A DNA stretch of 64,000 nucleotides from NCBI GenBank assembly GCA_030446485.1, contig JAUJNF010000002.1:186001-250000 (forward strand), read 5' to 3'. Shown here in pieces: positions 1-8,618 of the stretch. Source of the DNA: Thermoleophilaceae bacterium. Its GTDB lineage: Bacteria > Actinomycetota > Thermoleophilia > Solirubrobacterales > Thermoleophilaceae. Each line of letters starts with the position of its first letter. The stretch's first letter is position 1. A program made the translations under genes and the position numbers. The notes under the pieces are model-generated. The model was not told where the DNA came from, did not search any database, and saw nothing but the letters and a program-made list of their open reading frames with translations.

Positions 1-1199
1 CGAACTCGTGCATGCAGATGCGGTCGAAGCCGATTGGCAGGTACTCGCCGATCCCCTCTTCCGCCAGCAGCGCACGCAGGTAGTTGGCGTTCAGCACGGC
101 GGTCTCCGATGCCTCGCGCAGGCCGTCGCCTCCGAGCGAGCAGATGTAGGCGTAGGCGCGCACGAAGACGCCGAAGTTGCCCTGGAAGCCGCGCAGCCGC
201 CCGATCGACTTCGGGCGCTCGTGGTCGAGGTCGTAGACGGGGCCCTCGCCGTTGTGGGACGGGCGCTCGACGACCTGCGGTCGCGGCAGGTACGGCTCGA
301 TGCGCTCGGAGACGGCGATCGGCCCCGCCCCCGGCCCGCCGCCGCCGTGAGGCTGGGTGAAGGACTTGTGCAGGTTGAAGTGGACGATGTCGAAGCCCAT
401 GTCCCCCGGGCGCGAGATGCCCATCACGGCGTTCAGGTTCGCGCCGTCGTAGTACAGCGTGCCCCCCACCCCGTGCACGACCTCGGCGATCTCCTCGATG
501 TTCGAGTCGAAGAGGCCGAGCGTGTTGGGGTTGGTGAGCATCAGGCAGGCGACCTGGTCGTCGGCCTTTGCGCGCAGGTCGTCGAGGTCGACGCCGCCGT
601 CGGGCGCCGTGCCGACCTTGACGACCTCGTAGCCGGCCATCCGCACCGTGGCCGGGTTCGTGCCGTGGGCGGTGTCCGGCGTCAGGACCTTCGTGCGCCG
701 GTCGCCGCGGTCCTCGTGATAGGCCCGCGTCAGCAGCAGGCCCGCGAGCTCGCCGTGCGATCCGGCGCTCGGCTGCAGCGAGACGTGGCATGCCCGAGAT
801 CTCGGCAAGCGCCCGCTGCAGGCGCCACATCAGCTCGAGCGCGCCCTGCGCGAGCTCGGGATCCTGCAACGGGTGCAGGCGCGCGTGGCCGGGGTAGGCC
901 GCGACGCGCTCGTTGACCTTCGGGTTGTGCTTCATCGTGCACGAGCCGAGCGGGTAGAAGCCGGTGTCGAGGTCGAAGTTCTGCTTCGAGAGGTTGTTGT
1001 AGTGGCGCACGATCTCGGGCTCCGAGACCCCGGGCAACGCAGCCGGGCGCGTGCGGATCGCGCTCGCCGGCAGCAGCTCGGCGACCGGTCGCTCGGGGAC
1101 GTCGCACGCCGGGGCGACGAACGCGCGCCGTCCGGGCCGCGAGCGCTCGAAGATCGTGATCGCCTCGGGCCGCGCCGGCACGAGCCGCGCCTCACTCAC
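1..1199 (-). CDS. gcvPB: Glycine dehydrogenase (decarboxylating) subunit 2, partial and frameshifted
   Basis: This is the C-terminal half of the two-subunit P-protein, the PLP enzyme that decarboxylates glycine and passes the aminomethyl group to lipoyl-GcvH. It starts with GTG at 1199, overlapping the gcvPA stop as GTGA. The first part reads cleanly, including [20 protein letters not shown]. Near position 790 two bases appear to be missing, after which the correct reading resumes in another frame. The PLP-lysine region [16 protein letters not shown] is encoded around 335-380. The gene runs off the left edge at [10 protein letters not shown], so roughly the last fifth is absent. Because the rest of the protein is intact, the frameshift is more likely a sequencing error than decay. 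Confidence 0.9.
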   Translation of the reverse strand, partial: MSEARLVPARPEAITIFERSRPGRRAFVAPACDVPERPVAELLPASAIRTRPAALPGVSEPEIVRHYNNLSKQNFDLDTGFYPLGSCTMKHNPKVNERVAAYPGHARLHPLQDPELAQGALELMWRLQRALAEISGMPRLAAAERRIARRARGPAADAGLSRGPRRPAHEGPDAGHRPRHEPGHGADGRLRGRQGRHGARRRRRPRRPARKGRRPGRLPDAHQPQHARPLRLEHRGDRRGRARGGGHAVLRRREPERRDGHLAPGGHGLRHRPLQPAQVLHPASRRRRAGGGADRRLRAHRAVPAATAGRRAPVPQRRGPRLRPRPRAPEVDRAAARLPGQLRRLRARLRLHLLARRRRPARGIGDRRAERQLPACAAGGRGDRRVPANRLRPHLHARV

Positions 1200-2541
1200 G
1201 CCGCCACCTCCGCGCGCGCCCCGGCGGCGATGCGCGCCAGGCGGTCGATGTCCGCGCGCGTGCGTCGCTCCGTGATCGCCACCAGCAGCCCGTCGTCGTA
1301 CTCGGGGTAGTCGCGCCCGAGCCGGTAGCCGGGGTTGATCCCCTGTGCCCGGGCCTCGGCGAACAGCCCGTCGAGGTCCGGCACGCGGACCGCGAACTCA
1401 CGCGCGACCGGACCGGGGTTGATCGCCTCGAGGCCGATCGCCTCGCGCGCATAGGCGGTGCGGCGCAGCATCAGCTCCCCGAGCTCGACGAGGCCGCGGC
1501 GCCCGAGCCAGGACAGGTAGACGGCGCCCGCGAGCGCGTTCAGGGCCTGCGAGGTGCAGATGTTGTGGGTCGCCTTCTCACGCCGCGATGTGCTGCTCGC
1601 GGGTCTGCAGCGTCAACACGAAGCCGCGCCGGCCGTCGGCGTCGACCGTCTCCCCGGCGATCCGCCCCGGCATCTTGCGGATGTAGCGCTCGGCCGCCGC
1701 GTAGAAGCCAAACGACGGGCCGCCGTAGTCGAGGCGGTTGCCGAGCGTCTGGCCTCGCCGACGGCGACGTCGACACCGAACTCGCCCGGCGGCTCGAGGA
1801 TCCCGAGCGTCAGGGGATCGACCGCGCAGACGAGCAGGGCGCCGGTGCGCTTGGCCGCCTCGGACAGCGGCCCCAGCTCCTCGACGGTGCCGAGGAAGCT
1901 CGGCTGCTGGAGGAAGACAGCCGCCGTGTCGTCGTCGACGGCACCTGCGAGCGCATCGACGTCGGTCGCGCCGCGCTCGTCGAGCCCCACCTCGTCGACG
2001 GTCGCCCCGAAGCCCGCCGAGTAGGTGCGGAGCGCCTCGCGCGAGTGCGGGGCCACGCCGCGGGAGACGACGAACCGCGAGCGCCCGTTCTCGAGCGAGC
2101 CAGGTAGCCCGCGGACGCGACCGAGGACGGGCCCTCGTACATCGACGCGTTCGAGACGGGCAGGCCGGTGAGCTCCGAGATCGCCGTCTGGAACTCGAAC
2201 ATCACCTGCAGGCCGCCCTGCGAGATCTCCGGCTGATAGGGCGTGTAGGGAGTCAGGAACTCCGAGCGCTGCGTGATCGAGTCGATCAGCGCCGGCACGT
2301 AGTGGTCATACATCCCCGCGCCGAGGAAGGTGACCTCCGCGTCGGCGTGGCGATTGCGCGCCGCGAGCGCCGCGAGGTGGTCGCTGACCTCCTGCTCTGC
2401 CATGCCGTCCGGGAGGTCGAGCGGGCGGTCGAGGCGCACGCTCGCCGGGATCGCGTCGAAGAGGTCCTCGAGCGAGCCGACGCCGATCCGCTCGAGCATC
2501 GCGCGGCGATCGTCGTCGGTCACCGACGTGTAGCGGCTCAT
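1196..2541 (-). CDS. gcvPA: Glycine dehydrogenase (decarboxylating) subunit 1, frameshifted
   Basis: This is the N-terminal half of the glycine-cleavage P-protein, working with GcvPB, GcvH and GcvT. ATG at 2541 lies 15 nt after the gcvH stop. The N-terminus is typical ([20 protein letters not shown], then [16 protein letters not shown]). Three single-base indels interrupt it: one base lost near 2094 (expected YLARSENGRSRF), one lost near 1752 (expected [15 protein letters not shown]) and one gained near 1578 (correcting it gives [15 protein letters not shown]). With these repaired, the reading is continuous to the TGA at 1196. Each repair yields strongly family-like sequence, so base-level error is favoured over a true pseudogene. 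Confidence 0.9.
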
Positions 2542-2556
2542 GGGCAGCGGCTCATG

Positions 2557-2952
2557 TCAGTCGCCCTTGAGCATGTCCTGGTAGGCGGCGGCGTCCATCA
2601 GCGACTCGACCTCGGCGGGATCGCTGAGCCGCACCTTGACCATCCAACCATCGCCGTAGGGATCCTCGTTGACTTTGTCGGGGGAGTCGCCGAGCGCGTC
2701 GTTGACCCCGACTATCTCCCCCGACAGGGGGGCGAACACATCCGAGACCGCCTTGACCGACTCGACCTCCGCGTAGGGGTCGTTCGCGGAGATCGCCCTT
2801 CCCACCTCGGGCGGATCGAAGAAGACGACCTCGCCGAGCGTGTCCTGCGCGTACCACGTGATCCCGAACGTGGCCTGGTCGCCCTCGATCCGGGCCCAGT
2901 CGTGCTCGGAGTGGTAGCGCAGGTCGTCGGGGTAGCTCTCGGCGGCGGCCAG
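2557..2952 (-). CDS. gcvH: Glycine cleavage system H protein
   Basis: GcvH is the lipoyl carrier that shuttles the aminomethyl group between the P, T and L proteins. The protein is about 131 aa, of normal family length. It has SEHDWARIEGDQATFGIT near the N-terminus and the lipoylation site ESVKAVSD, whose Lys is the lipoyl attachment residue. No ATG, GTG or TTG is available at the right place. The open frame begins after AAAGGA with two in-frame CTG codons, at 2958 (overlapping the gcvT TGA) and 2952. I chose 2952 because it sits 6 nt after the AAAGGA. A non-canonical CTG start, or a base error masking a normal one, is implied. Confidence 0.9.
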   Translation of the reverse strand: MAAAESYPDDLRYHSEHDWARIEGDQATFGITWYAQDTLGEVVFFDPPEVGRAISANDPYAEVESVKAVSDVFAPLSGEIVGVNDALGDSPDKVNEDPYGDGWMVKVRLSDPAEVESLMDAAAYQDMLKGD

Positions 2953-2954
2953 GG

Positions 2955-4028
2955 TCAGTCCTTTCGATAGAGGGGCTTCTCGCGGACCTCGGCGGCGCGC
3001 AGGCGGCCGCGCACGTCGACCTCGATCGGCGTGCCGGGGGCGGCGGAGCGCTTCAGCACGTAGGCCATGCCGATGCCGATGTCGAGGCACGGCGACAGCG
3101 TGCCGCTCGTTACGACGCCCGCCTGCTCGCCCGCGATCCGGACCGGATTGCCGGGGCGCGGGATGCCGGCGCCGAGGAACGCGAAGGGCACCAGCACGTC
3201 GGTGGGATCGGCGGCGCGCAGGGCGTCCGAGCCGATGAAGCCGGTGTCGAGCTTGCAGCACCAGCCGAGCCCCGCCTCAAGCGGCGTGCGCTCCTCGGAC
3301 ATGTCGTTGCCGTAGAGGTGGAAGCAGACCTCGAGGCGGAGCGTGTCGCGCGCACCGAGCCCGACCGGCGCGGCGCCATCCGCCGTCAGCGCGTCCCAGA
3401 CCACCGGGGCGTCTGTCGGCGCCATAAGCAGCTCGACGCCTTCCTCGCCGGTGTAGCCCGTGCCGCAGACGAGGCACTCGACTCCCGCCACGCGCGCGCG
3501 CGTCGTGCGCATGCGCGCGGGCGGCTCGCCCTCGAGCCGCTGGGCGAGCAGGGCACGTGCGTCGGGACCCTGCAGCGCGAGCATCGCGTAGTCGCCGGCC
3601 GCGTCTCGCACGGTCACGTCGAAGGGGGCGGAGTGCTCGGCCAGCCAGGCGAAGTCGCGCTCGTGGTTGGCGGCGTTCGTGACCGTAAGGTACCTGCGGC
3701 CCAGGTTGTAGGTGAAGAGGTCGTCGAGCACGCCGCCGTCCTCGCGGCAGAGGACGGAGTACTGCGCCCGCCCCTGCTCGAGCTTCGAGACGTCATTCGA
3801 GAGCACGTGCTGGAGGAAGGCCTCGGCGTCCGGGCCGCTCGTCTCGACCTGTCCCATGTGCGAGACGTCGAAGAGGCCGGCGCGCCTGCGCACGGCCACG
3901 TGCTCTGGGCGGATGCCCTCGTACTGCACCGGCATCTCCCAGCCGGCGAAGGGGATCAAGCGCGCCCCGGCCGCGGCGTGGCGGTCGTGCAGCGGGCTGC
4001 GGCGGAGGGTGTCGGTGGTGGAGGCCAA
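2955..4028 (-). CDS. gcvT: Aminomethyltransferase (glycine cleavage T protein)
   Basis: GcvT releases ammonia from the aminomethyl-lipoyl group on GcvH and transfers the one-carbon unit to tetrahydrofolate. The protein is intact at about 357 aa. It shows RLIPFAGWEMPVQYEG at the N-terminus, LFDVSHMGQ, and the folate-domain segment GTGYTGEEGVELL. The likely start is TTG at 4028, giving MASTTDTLRRSPLHDRHAA; no in-frame ATG or GTG lies close by. It is first in gcvT-gcvH-gcvPA-gcvPB, with overlaps throughout, and is divergent from the aminotransferase at 4129. The promoter should therefore lie in 4029-4128. I saw no glycine riboswitch there. Confidence 0.93.
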   Translation of the reverse strand: MASTTDTLRRSPLHDRHAAAGARLIPFAGWEMPVQYEGIRPEHVAVRRRAGLFDVSHMGQVETSGPDAEAFLQHVLSNDVSKLEQGRAQYSVLCREDGGVLDDLFTYNLGRRYLTVTNAANHERDFAWLAEHSAPFDVTVRDAAGDYAMLALQGPDARALLAQRLEGEPPARMRTTRARVAGVECLVCGTGYTGEEGVELLMAPTDAPVVWDALTADGAAPVGLGARDTLRLEVCFHLYGNDMSEERTPLEAGLGWCCKLDTGFIGSDALRAADPTDVLVPFAFLGAGIPRPGNPVRIAGEQAGVVTSGTLSPCLDIGIGMAYVLKRSAAPGTPIEVDVRGRLRAAEVREKPLYRKD

Positions 4029-4128
4029 GACCCCTGAGCCTATCCGAGCAGTTGAGAGCAGAGCAGGTCCCCGGGAGACGCGCGACTGGCTGACGGCGGC
4101 GCGGCGCCGGGCATGCGAACCTGAGCAT

Positions 4129-5334
4129 GTGCTCGACACGCAAACCGGCAACTGGTCGCACGCCTTCGCGCGGCGGGCGCGCAACCGCGGCGGCGACGAG
4201 CTGAACGCGATCCTCGCCGGCAGCCCTCCGGGCGTGCTCTCGATGATGGGCGGATTCCCGAACCCGAGGACGTTTCCGACGGACGCGCTCGACGAGATCC
4301 TGATGCGCCTCCTGCGCGACGAACCGGGCGCCGCGCTCCAGTACACGGCCTGCGAGGGGATCCCGAGCGTGCGCGAGTACCTGAGCGACCGTCAGGAGCA
4401 GCTGCAGGGCCGGCGTCCCGAGTCGCCTGAGTTGATCGTCACGAGCGGTGGCATGGAGGGGATCACGCTCGCGTGTCAGAGCATGATCGACGCCGGCGAC
4501 ACGATCGTCGTCGAGGCGCCGACGTACCTCGGCGCGCTGATGGCCTTCGCCGGCGTCGAGGCCGACGTCGAGGGCATTCCGATGGACGCCGACGGCCTCC
4601 AGGTCGAGGTGCTCGAGCAGCGCCTCGCCGCGGGGACGCGCCCCAAGTTCCTCTACGTGATCCCCGAGTATCAGAATCCGACGGGCCGGACGCTGACGCT
4701 CGCGCGCCGTCAGGCGCTCGTCGATCTGTGCCGCCGAAAGGGCGTCCTCGTCGTCGAGGACGTCGCGTATCGCGAGCTTGCCTATGACGGCACCACCCTG
4801 CCGTCGCTGTGGTCGCTCGCGCCGGACGTCGTCGTGCAACTGGGGACGTTCTCGAAGATCTTCTGCCCGGGGGTGCGCCTCGGCTGGGCGGTCGGGCCGC
4901 GCGAGGTCATCGCTGAGATGGCCGCGGCGAAGCAGAACACCGACCAGTGCGCGGGGGCCCTCGGCCAGCGTCTGGTGGAGGAGTACGGCCGCGCCGGTCA
5001 CTTCGAGCGCCAGATCCCGGCCACGCGAGCGCTGTACGCGTCCCATTGGAGGGCGACCGAGCGCGCACTCGAGCGCCACATGCCGCCGGGGTGCAGATGG
5101 AGCGAGCCGACAGGCGGCTTCTTCACCTGGCTCACCCTGCCCGAGCAGATCGACACGATCGAGATCCGCCCGGCCGCGACCGCGGCGGGCGTCGCCTATG
5201 TCGCCGGGCTTCCCTTCTACCTGGGCGACCAGGGGCGCAACGAGCTGAGGATGTCGTTCAGCAACCTGGCGGAGCCGGATCTCGAGGTCGCGGTCGAGCG
5301 GCTGGCCGGGGTCGTGCGAGAGCGCTCGCCCTAG
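4129..5334 (+). CDS. PLP-dependent aminotransferase, class I/II (2-aminoadipate/LysN-like)
   Basis: This is a fold-type I aminotransferase of about 401 aa. Visible motifs are VTSGGMEGITLACQSMIDAG, the Asn-Pro turn PEYQNPTGRTL, the aspartate region VVEDVAYRELAYDG, and the PLP lysine block GTFSKIFCPGVRLGW, where the Lys forms the Schiff base. The architecture matches stand-alone aminotransferases related to 2-aminoadipate/valine-pyruvate enzymes and to the MocR C-terminal domain; no GntR DNA-binding domain is present. The start is taken as GTG at 4129, giving MLDTQTGNWSHAFARRAR. The reading stays open further upstream, but that stretch lies antisense to gcvT. The substrate cannot be assigned. 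It is followed 8 nt later by the MoaD-like gene. Confidence 0.85.
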   Translation: MLDTQTGNWSHAFARRARNRGGDELNAILAGSPPGVLSMMGGFPNPRTFPTDALDEILMRLLRDEPGAALQYTACEGIPSVREYLSDRQEQLQGRRPESPELIVTSGGMEGITLACQSMIDAGDTIVVEAPTYLGALMAFAGVEADVEGIPMDADGLQVEVLEQRLAAGTRPKFLYVIPEYQNPTGRTLTLARRQALVDLCRRKGVLVVEDVAYRELAYDGTTLPSLWSLAPDVVVQLGTFSKIFCPGVRLGWAVGPREVIAEMAAAKQNTDQCAGALGQRLVEEYGRAGHFERQIPATRALYASHWRATERALERHMPPGCRWSEPTGGFFTWLTLPEQIDTIEIRPAATAAGVAYVAGLPFYLGDQGRNELRMSFSNLAEPDLEVAVERLAGVVRERSP

Positions 5335-5342
5335 GTGGCGCC

Positions 5343-5603
5343 GTGGCACTAGTGCGCGTCCGCGGCCCGCTGAAGCAGCTCGCCGGAGGCTGCTCGGACC
5401 ACGCCTTCGAGGGCGCGACGGTGGCCGACCTGCTGCATGAGCTCGAGCGGGCGCACCCGGCGGTGGGCGGCTGGATCCTCGACGAGCGCGGGCTCGTGCG
5501 CCGGCACATCAACGTGTTCGTGAACGGCGAGCAAGGGGGGGCGGAGACGGCGGTCGACGCCGCTGACCACGTCGACGTCCTGCCGGCCATATCCGGAGGG
5601 TGA
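5343..5603 (+). CDS. MoaD/ThiS-family ubiquitin-like protein
   Basis: This is a small beta-grasp protein of about 86 aa ending in SGG, the C-terminal Gly-Gly that ThiS/MoaD proteins need for adenylation and thiocarboxylate formation. The start is GTG at 5343 (a GTG at 5352 is an alternative). VNGEQGG and DVLPAISGG match the late-strand and tail pattern of the family. It lies 8 nt after the aminotransferase stop and 7 nt before the BNR-repeat gene, so the three are probably co-transcribed. No MoaE, ThiF or ThiG homologue is in the window. The role as sulfur carrier for molybdopterin or for another pathway is therefore unresolved. Confidence 0.8.
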   Translation: MALVRVRGPLKQLAGGCSDHAFEGATVADLLHELERAHPAVGGWILDERGLVRRHINVFVNGEQGGAETAVDAADHVDVLPAISGG

Positions 5604-5610
5604 GATCGAC

Positions 5611-6678
5611 ATGACCGAGCTGCTCGTCGGGACCCGCAAGGGGCTGTTCGCGCTCGAGGGAGAGCCGGGCGGAAGGTTCGAGGTGACCGCGCGCGCGTTC
5701 GCGGGCGAGCCGGTGGAGTACGCGATGCGCGACCGGCGCAGCGGCCGGCTGATCGCGTCGGTCACCTCCGCCTTCTACGGGCCCAAGCTCTGGTACGCGG
5801 ATGGGCCGACCGGGGAGTGGCAGCAGGCGGAGGGAGTCGCGCTGCCGGAGGGGGGCGAGTCGGCGCTCGAGCGAGTGTGGGTCATCGTCGCGGGCGAGAG
5901 CGACGGATCGCTGTACGCGGGCGGCGATCCGGGCGTGCTCTTCGAGAGCCGCGACGGCGGCGCCACCTGGGAGCTGAACCGCGCGCTCTGGGAGCATCCG
6001 ACGCGCGAGTCCTGGCAGGCGGGCGGCGGCGGCCTGTGCCTGCACTCGATCGTGCCGTGGCCGGGCGATCCGGACCGGCTCTCGCTCGCGATCTCGGCCG
6101 CGGGCGTCTGGCTGACCGATGACGGTGGCAAGACGTGGCGGCAGGGCAACGAGGGCCTCGTCGCGCGCTACCTGCCGGAGGAGGCGCGCGAGGGAGCCAC
6201 CGCCCTCTGCGTGCACCGGCTGCACCGCGCGCGCAGGCTGCCGGAGCGGATGTTCCTGCAGTTCCACGGCGGGGTCTACCGCTCAGACGACGCCGGCGAG
6301 ACGTGGACCGACATCGGCGCCGGGCTGCCGTCGGACTTCGGCTTCCCGTTGGCGCTCGACCCGGCGGACCCCGACAGCGCCTACGTGATTCCGCTCGTGG
6401 CAGACATGGATCGTGTGACGCCGGACGGCCGCGTGCGAGTCTACGAGACGCGAGACGCCGGCGCCGGCTGGGCCGAGCGCGGCGACGGCCTGCCCCAGCA
6501 GGACGCCTACCTGACGGTCCTCCGGCACGGTCTCGATCGCACAGGCGACGGCTCGTCGCTCGAGCTCTACTTCGGCGCGACCTCCGGAGACGTCTTCGGC
6601 TCGGGCGACGCGGGCGCCAGCTGGTTCACCGCGGCGACGCGGCTGCCGCCCGTGCTCTCGGTGACCGCCGGCGACTGA
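5611..6678 (+). CDS. BNR/WD40-type beta-propeller protein (exo-alpha-sialidase-like fold)
   Basis: This 355-aa protein is built from BNR or Asp-box repeats. Examples are SRDGGATWELN, TDDGGKTWRQGNEG, SDDAGETWTDIGAGLP, TRDAGAGWAERGDGLP and SGDAGASWFTAATRLP. The repeats predict a 6-7 bladed propeller. No signal peptide is seen, so it is probably cytosolic. The sialidase catalytic residues cannot be recognised, and the sialidase label should be read as fold similarity only. The gene follows the MoaD-like gene by 7 nt, a pairing also found in other actinobacteria, which suggests a shared but unassigned function. ATG at 5611 is preceded by GGAGGGTGAG. Confidence 0.8.
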   Translation: MTELLVGTRKGLFALEGEPGGRFEVTARAFAGEPVEYAMRDRRSGRLIASVTSAFYGPKLWYADGPTGEWQQAEGVALPEGGESALERVWVIVAGESDGSLYAGGDPGVLFESRDGGATWELNRALWEHPTRESWQAGGGGLCLHSIVPWPGDPDRLSLAISAAGVWLTDDGGKTWRQGNEGLVARYLPEEAREGATALCVHRLHRARRLPERMFLQFHGGVYRSDDAGETWTDIGAGLPSDFGFPLALDPADPDSAYVIPLVADMDRVTPDGRVRVYETRDAGAGWAERGDGLPQQDAYLTVLRHGLDRTGDGSSLELYFGATSGDVFGSGDAGASWFTAATRLPPVLSVTAGD

Positions 6679-6722
6679 GCCGCGTCGGCTCCGATACGGC
6701 TGCTCCCTCAGCTCGTCGTGTA

Positions 6723-7574
6723 TCAGCCCTTCCCGCGGTAGAGGCGCACGGTCAAGGGGGCGAAGACCGCGGTCAACGCGGCGGCCTCGGCCAAGACGAG
6801 CGCCAGCTCGCTCGCCGAGGCGCCGCCCTGCATCAGGGCGCGCGTAGCCGTCACCAGATGCGAGATCGGGTTCAAGCCGACGAACGCCTCGAGCGCCCAC
6901 GGGAGCGTGCTCGGAGCGACGAAGATGTTGCTCAGGAAGATGAGCGGGAACAGCGCCATGAAGCCCGTGTTCATGACGGCGCTCGGCGAGCGCACCAGCA
7001 GGCCGACGGTCGTGAACACCCACGACAGCCCAAAGGCGAAGACGACGACGAGCAGCATCCCGGCGAGCACGCCGAGCGCGCCGGCGCCGGGGCGAAAGCC
7101 CATCACGCAGGCCGAGCAGCACGACGACCGTTGCCGCCAGGGCGTAGCCACGCTGTCGCCGAGCACCGCGCCGACGAGCGGCGCCGGGCGCCAGATCGGC
7201 AGGGACCGGAAGCGGTCGACGACGCCCTTGGTCATGTCCGTGTTGAGGCCGACGCCGGAGTAGACGCACGTGAACAGGACCGTCTGGACGAGGATGCCCG
7301 GCAGCAGGTACTGCAGGTACTCGCTCGTAGAGCCGGCCACCGCCCCACCGAAGAGGTAGGTGAACATCAGCAGGAAGAGCACCGGCGTGATCGTCACGTC
7401 GAGCAGCTGCTCTGGTACGTGCTTGATCTTGACCATGCCCCGCCAGCCGAAGGTCACGGCGGCGGACAGTGGACCGGGAGGCGGCGGGCGGGCGGCCGCG
7501 GACAGCGCCGTCTGGAGCGCCCTCTCGGCTGGCTCCTCGGCGTCGAGCGGCTGTGTGGTGGGCGCGGTGCTCAC
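6723..7574 (-). CDS. ABC-2 type exporter permease (DrrB-like)
   Basis: This is the membrane subunit of an ABC exporter resembling daunorubicin-resistance DrrB. The 283-aa reading has the family segments [32 protein letters not shown], and a late helix pair around [17 protein letters not shown]. Between about 7105 and 7150 the frame is temporarily wrong: the residues [12 protein letters not shown] replace a hydrophobic helix that appears in another frame as [12 protein letters not shown]. Two compensating indels are the simplest explanation. The GTG start at 7574 overlaps the ATPase stop as GTGA, so the pair is translationally coupled. The substrate is unknown; hydrophobic drugs or lipids are usual for the family. 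Confidence 0.87.
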   Translation of the reverse strand: MSTAPTTQPLDAEEPAERALQTALSAAARPPPPGPLSAAVTFGWRGMVKIKHVPEQLLDVTITPVLFLLMFTYLFGGAVAGSTSEYLQYLLPGILVQTVLFTCVYSGVGLNTDMTKGVVDRFRSLPIWRPAPLVGAVLGDSVATPWRQRSSCCSACVMGFRPGAGALGVLAGMLLVVVFAFGLSWVFTTVGLLVRSPSAVMNTGFMALFPLIFLSNIFVAPSTLPWALEAFVGLNPISHLVTATRALMQGGASASELALVLAEAAALTAVFAPLTVRLYRGKG

Positions 7575-8532
7575 GCCTGCTCGCCCTCCTCGGCCGGGTG
7601 ACCGGTCAGCGCGAGGAAGACCTCGTCGAGGCTCGGCTGGGCGAGTGAGAAGCTGGCAAGCTCGAGGCCCGCCTGCGACAGCTCCGCGACGGCCTCGGAC
7701 GCCCGCTCGGCGCCTTGGACCGGCACCGACAGCGCCGCCGGGTCTGCCGCGAGCTGCGTCTCCGCGTCGAGCACGCGCGTGAGCACGCGCCCGGCCTCCG
7801 CGCGCTGGTCGGGGTCGAGCAGGCGAACGTGCAGGGCGCCCTGACCGACCGACGCCTTCAGCCGCGCGGGGGTGCCCTCGGCGATCACGGTGCCGCGGTC
7901 GATGACGGCGATCCGGTCGGCGAGCTGGTCCGCCTCGTCGAGGTACTGCGTGCACAGCAGGACGGTGGTGCCGCGCCCGACCAGCGCACGGACGATGTCC
8001 CAGACCTCGTTGCGCGAGCGCGGGTCGAGGCCGGTCGTCGGCTCGTCGAGGAACATGATCTGGGGAGTGACCACGATGCTCGCGGCGACGTCCAGCCGGC
8101 GGCGCATGCCCCCGGAGTAGTTCTTGACGAGGCGGTCCGCGGCGTCGTCGAGCCCGAAGGCCTGGAGCAGCTCGTCGGCGCGTGCCTTGGCCGGCTTGCT
8201 GCGGTACCCGAGCAAGCGTGCCAGCAGGATGACGTTCTCGCGGCCGGTCAGGTCGTCGTCGACCGACGCGAGCTGCCCGGTCAGGCCGATCAGCCCGCGC
8301 ACCTCGTCGGCATCGTCGACGACGTCGCGCCCGAGCACGCGCGCGATGCCGGCGTCGGGCCGCAGCAACGTGGCGAGCATGCGGATCGTCGTCGTCTTGC
8401 CGGCGCCGTTGGGGCCGAGCACGCCGTTACACGGAGCCGCGCGGGACGGCGAGGTCGACGCCGTCGACCGCTCGGGTCGATCCGGAAGCTCTTGGCGAGG
8501 CTCGAGGCCTCGATGGCGAGGCTCGATGTCAC
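7571..8532 (-). CDS. ABC exporter ATPase (DrrA-like), N-terminus frameshifted
   Basis: This is the nucleotide-binding partner of the downstream permease. It shows Walker [16 protein letters not shown], signature [12 protein letters not shown], Walker [15 protein letters not shown], and the DrrA-type C-terminal extension ending [16 protein letters not shown]. The start is GTG at 8532 ([17 protein letters not shown]). Between about 8420 and 8480 the frame is disturbed by a base loss near 8475 and a base gain near 8429. Restoring both gives a normal start of the domain leading into VLGPNGAGK. It is divergent from the dehydratase gene at 8619, so promoters for both lie in 8533-8618. Confidence 0.87.
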
Positions 8533-8618
8533 GCGTTGCAGCCTAGCCTCGCACTGGCCGGCACCGGGATGATGTGAGAGGGTCGCTCCGCGCGTCGGGG
8601 ACGGAAAAGAGGCAGGCG

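Noticed and set aside
4029-4128. Glycine riboswitch upstream of gcvT
   Set aside because: The gap to the divergent aminotransferase is only 100 bp and shows no tandem aptamer pattern.
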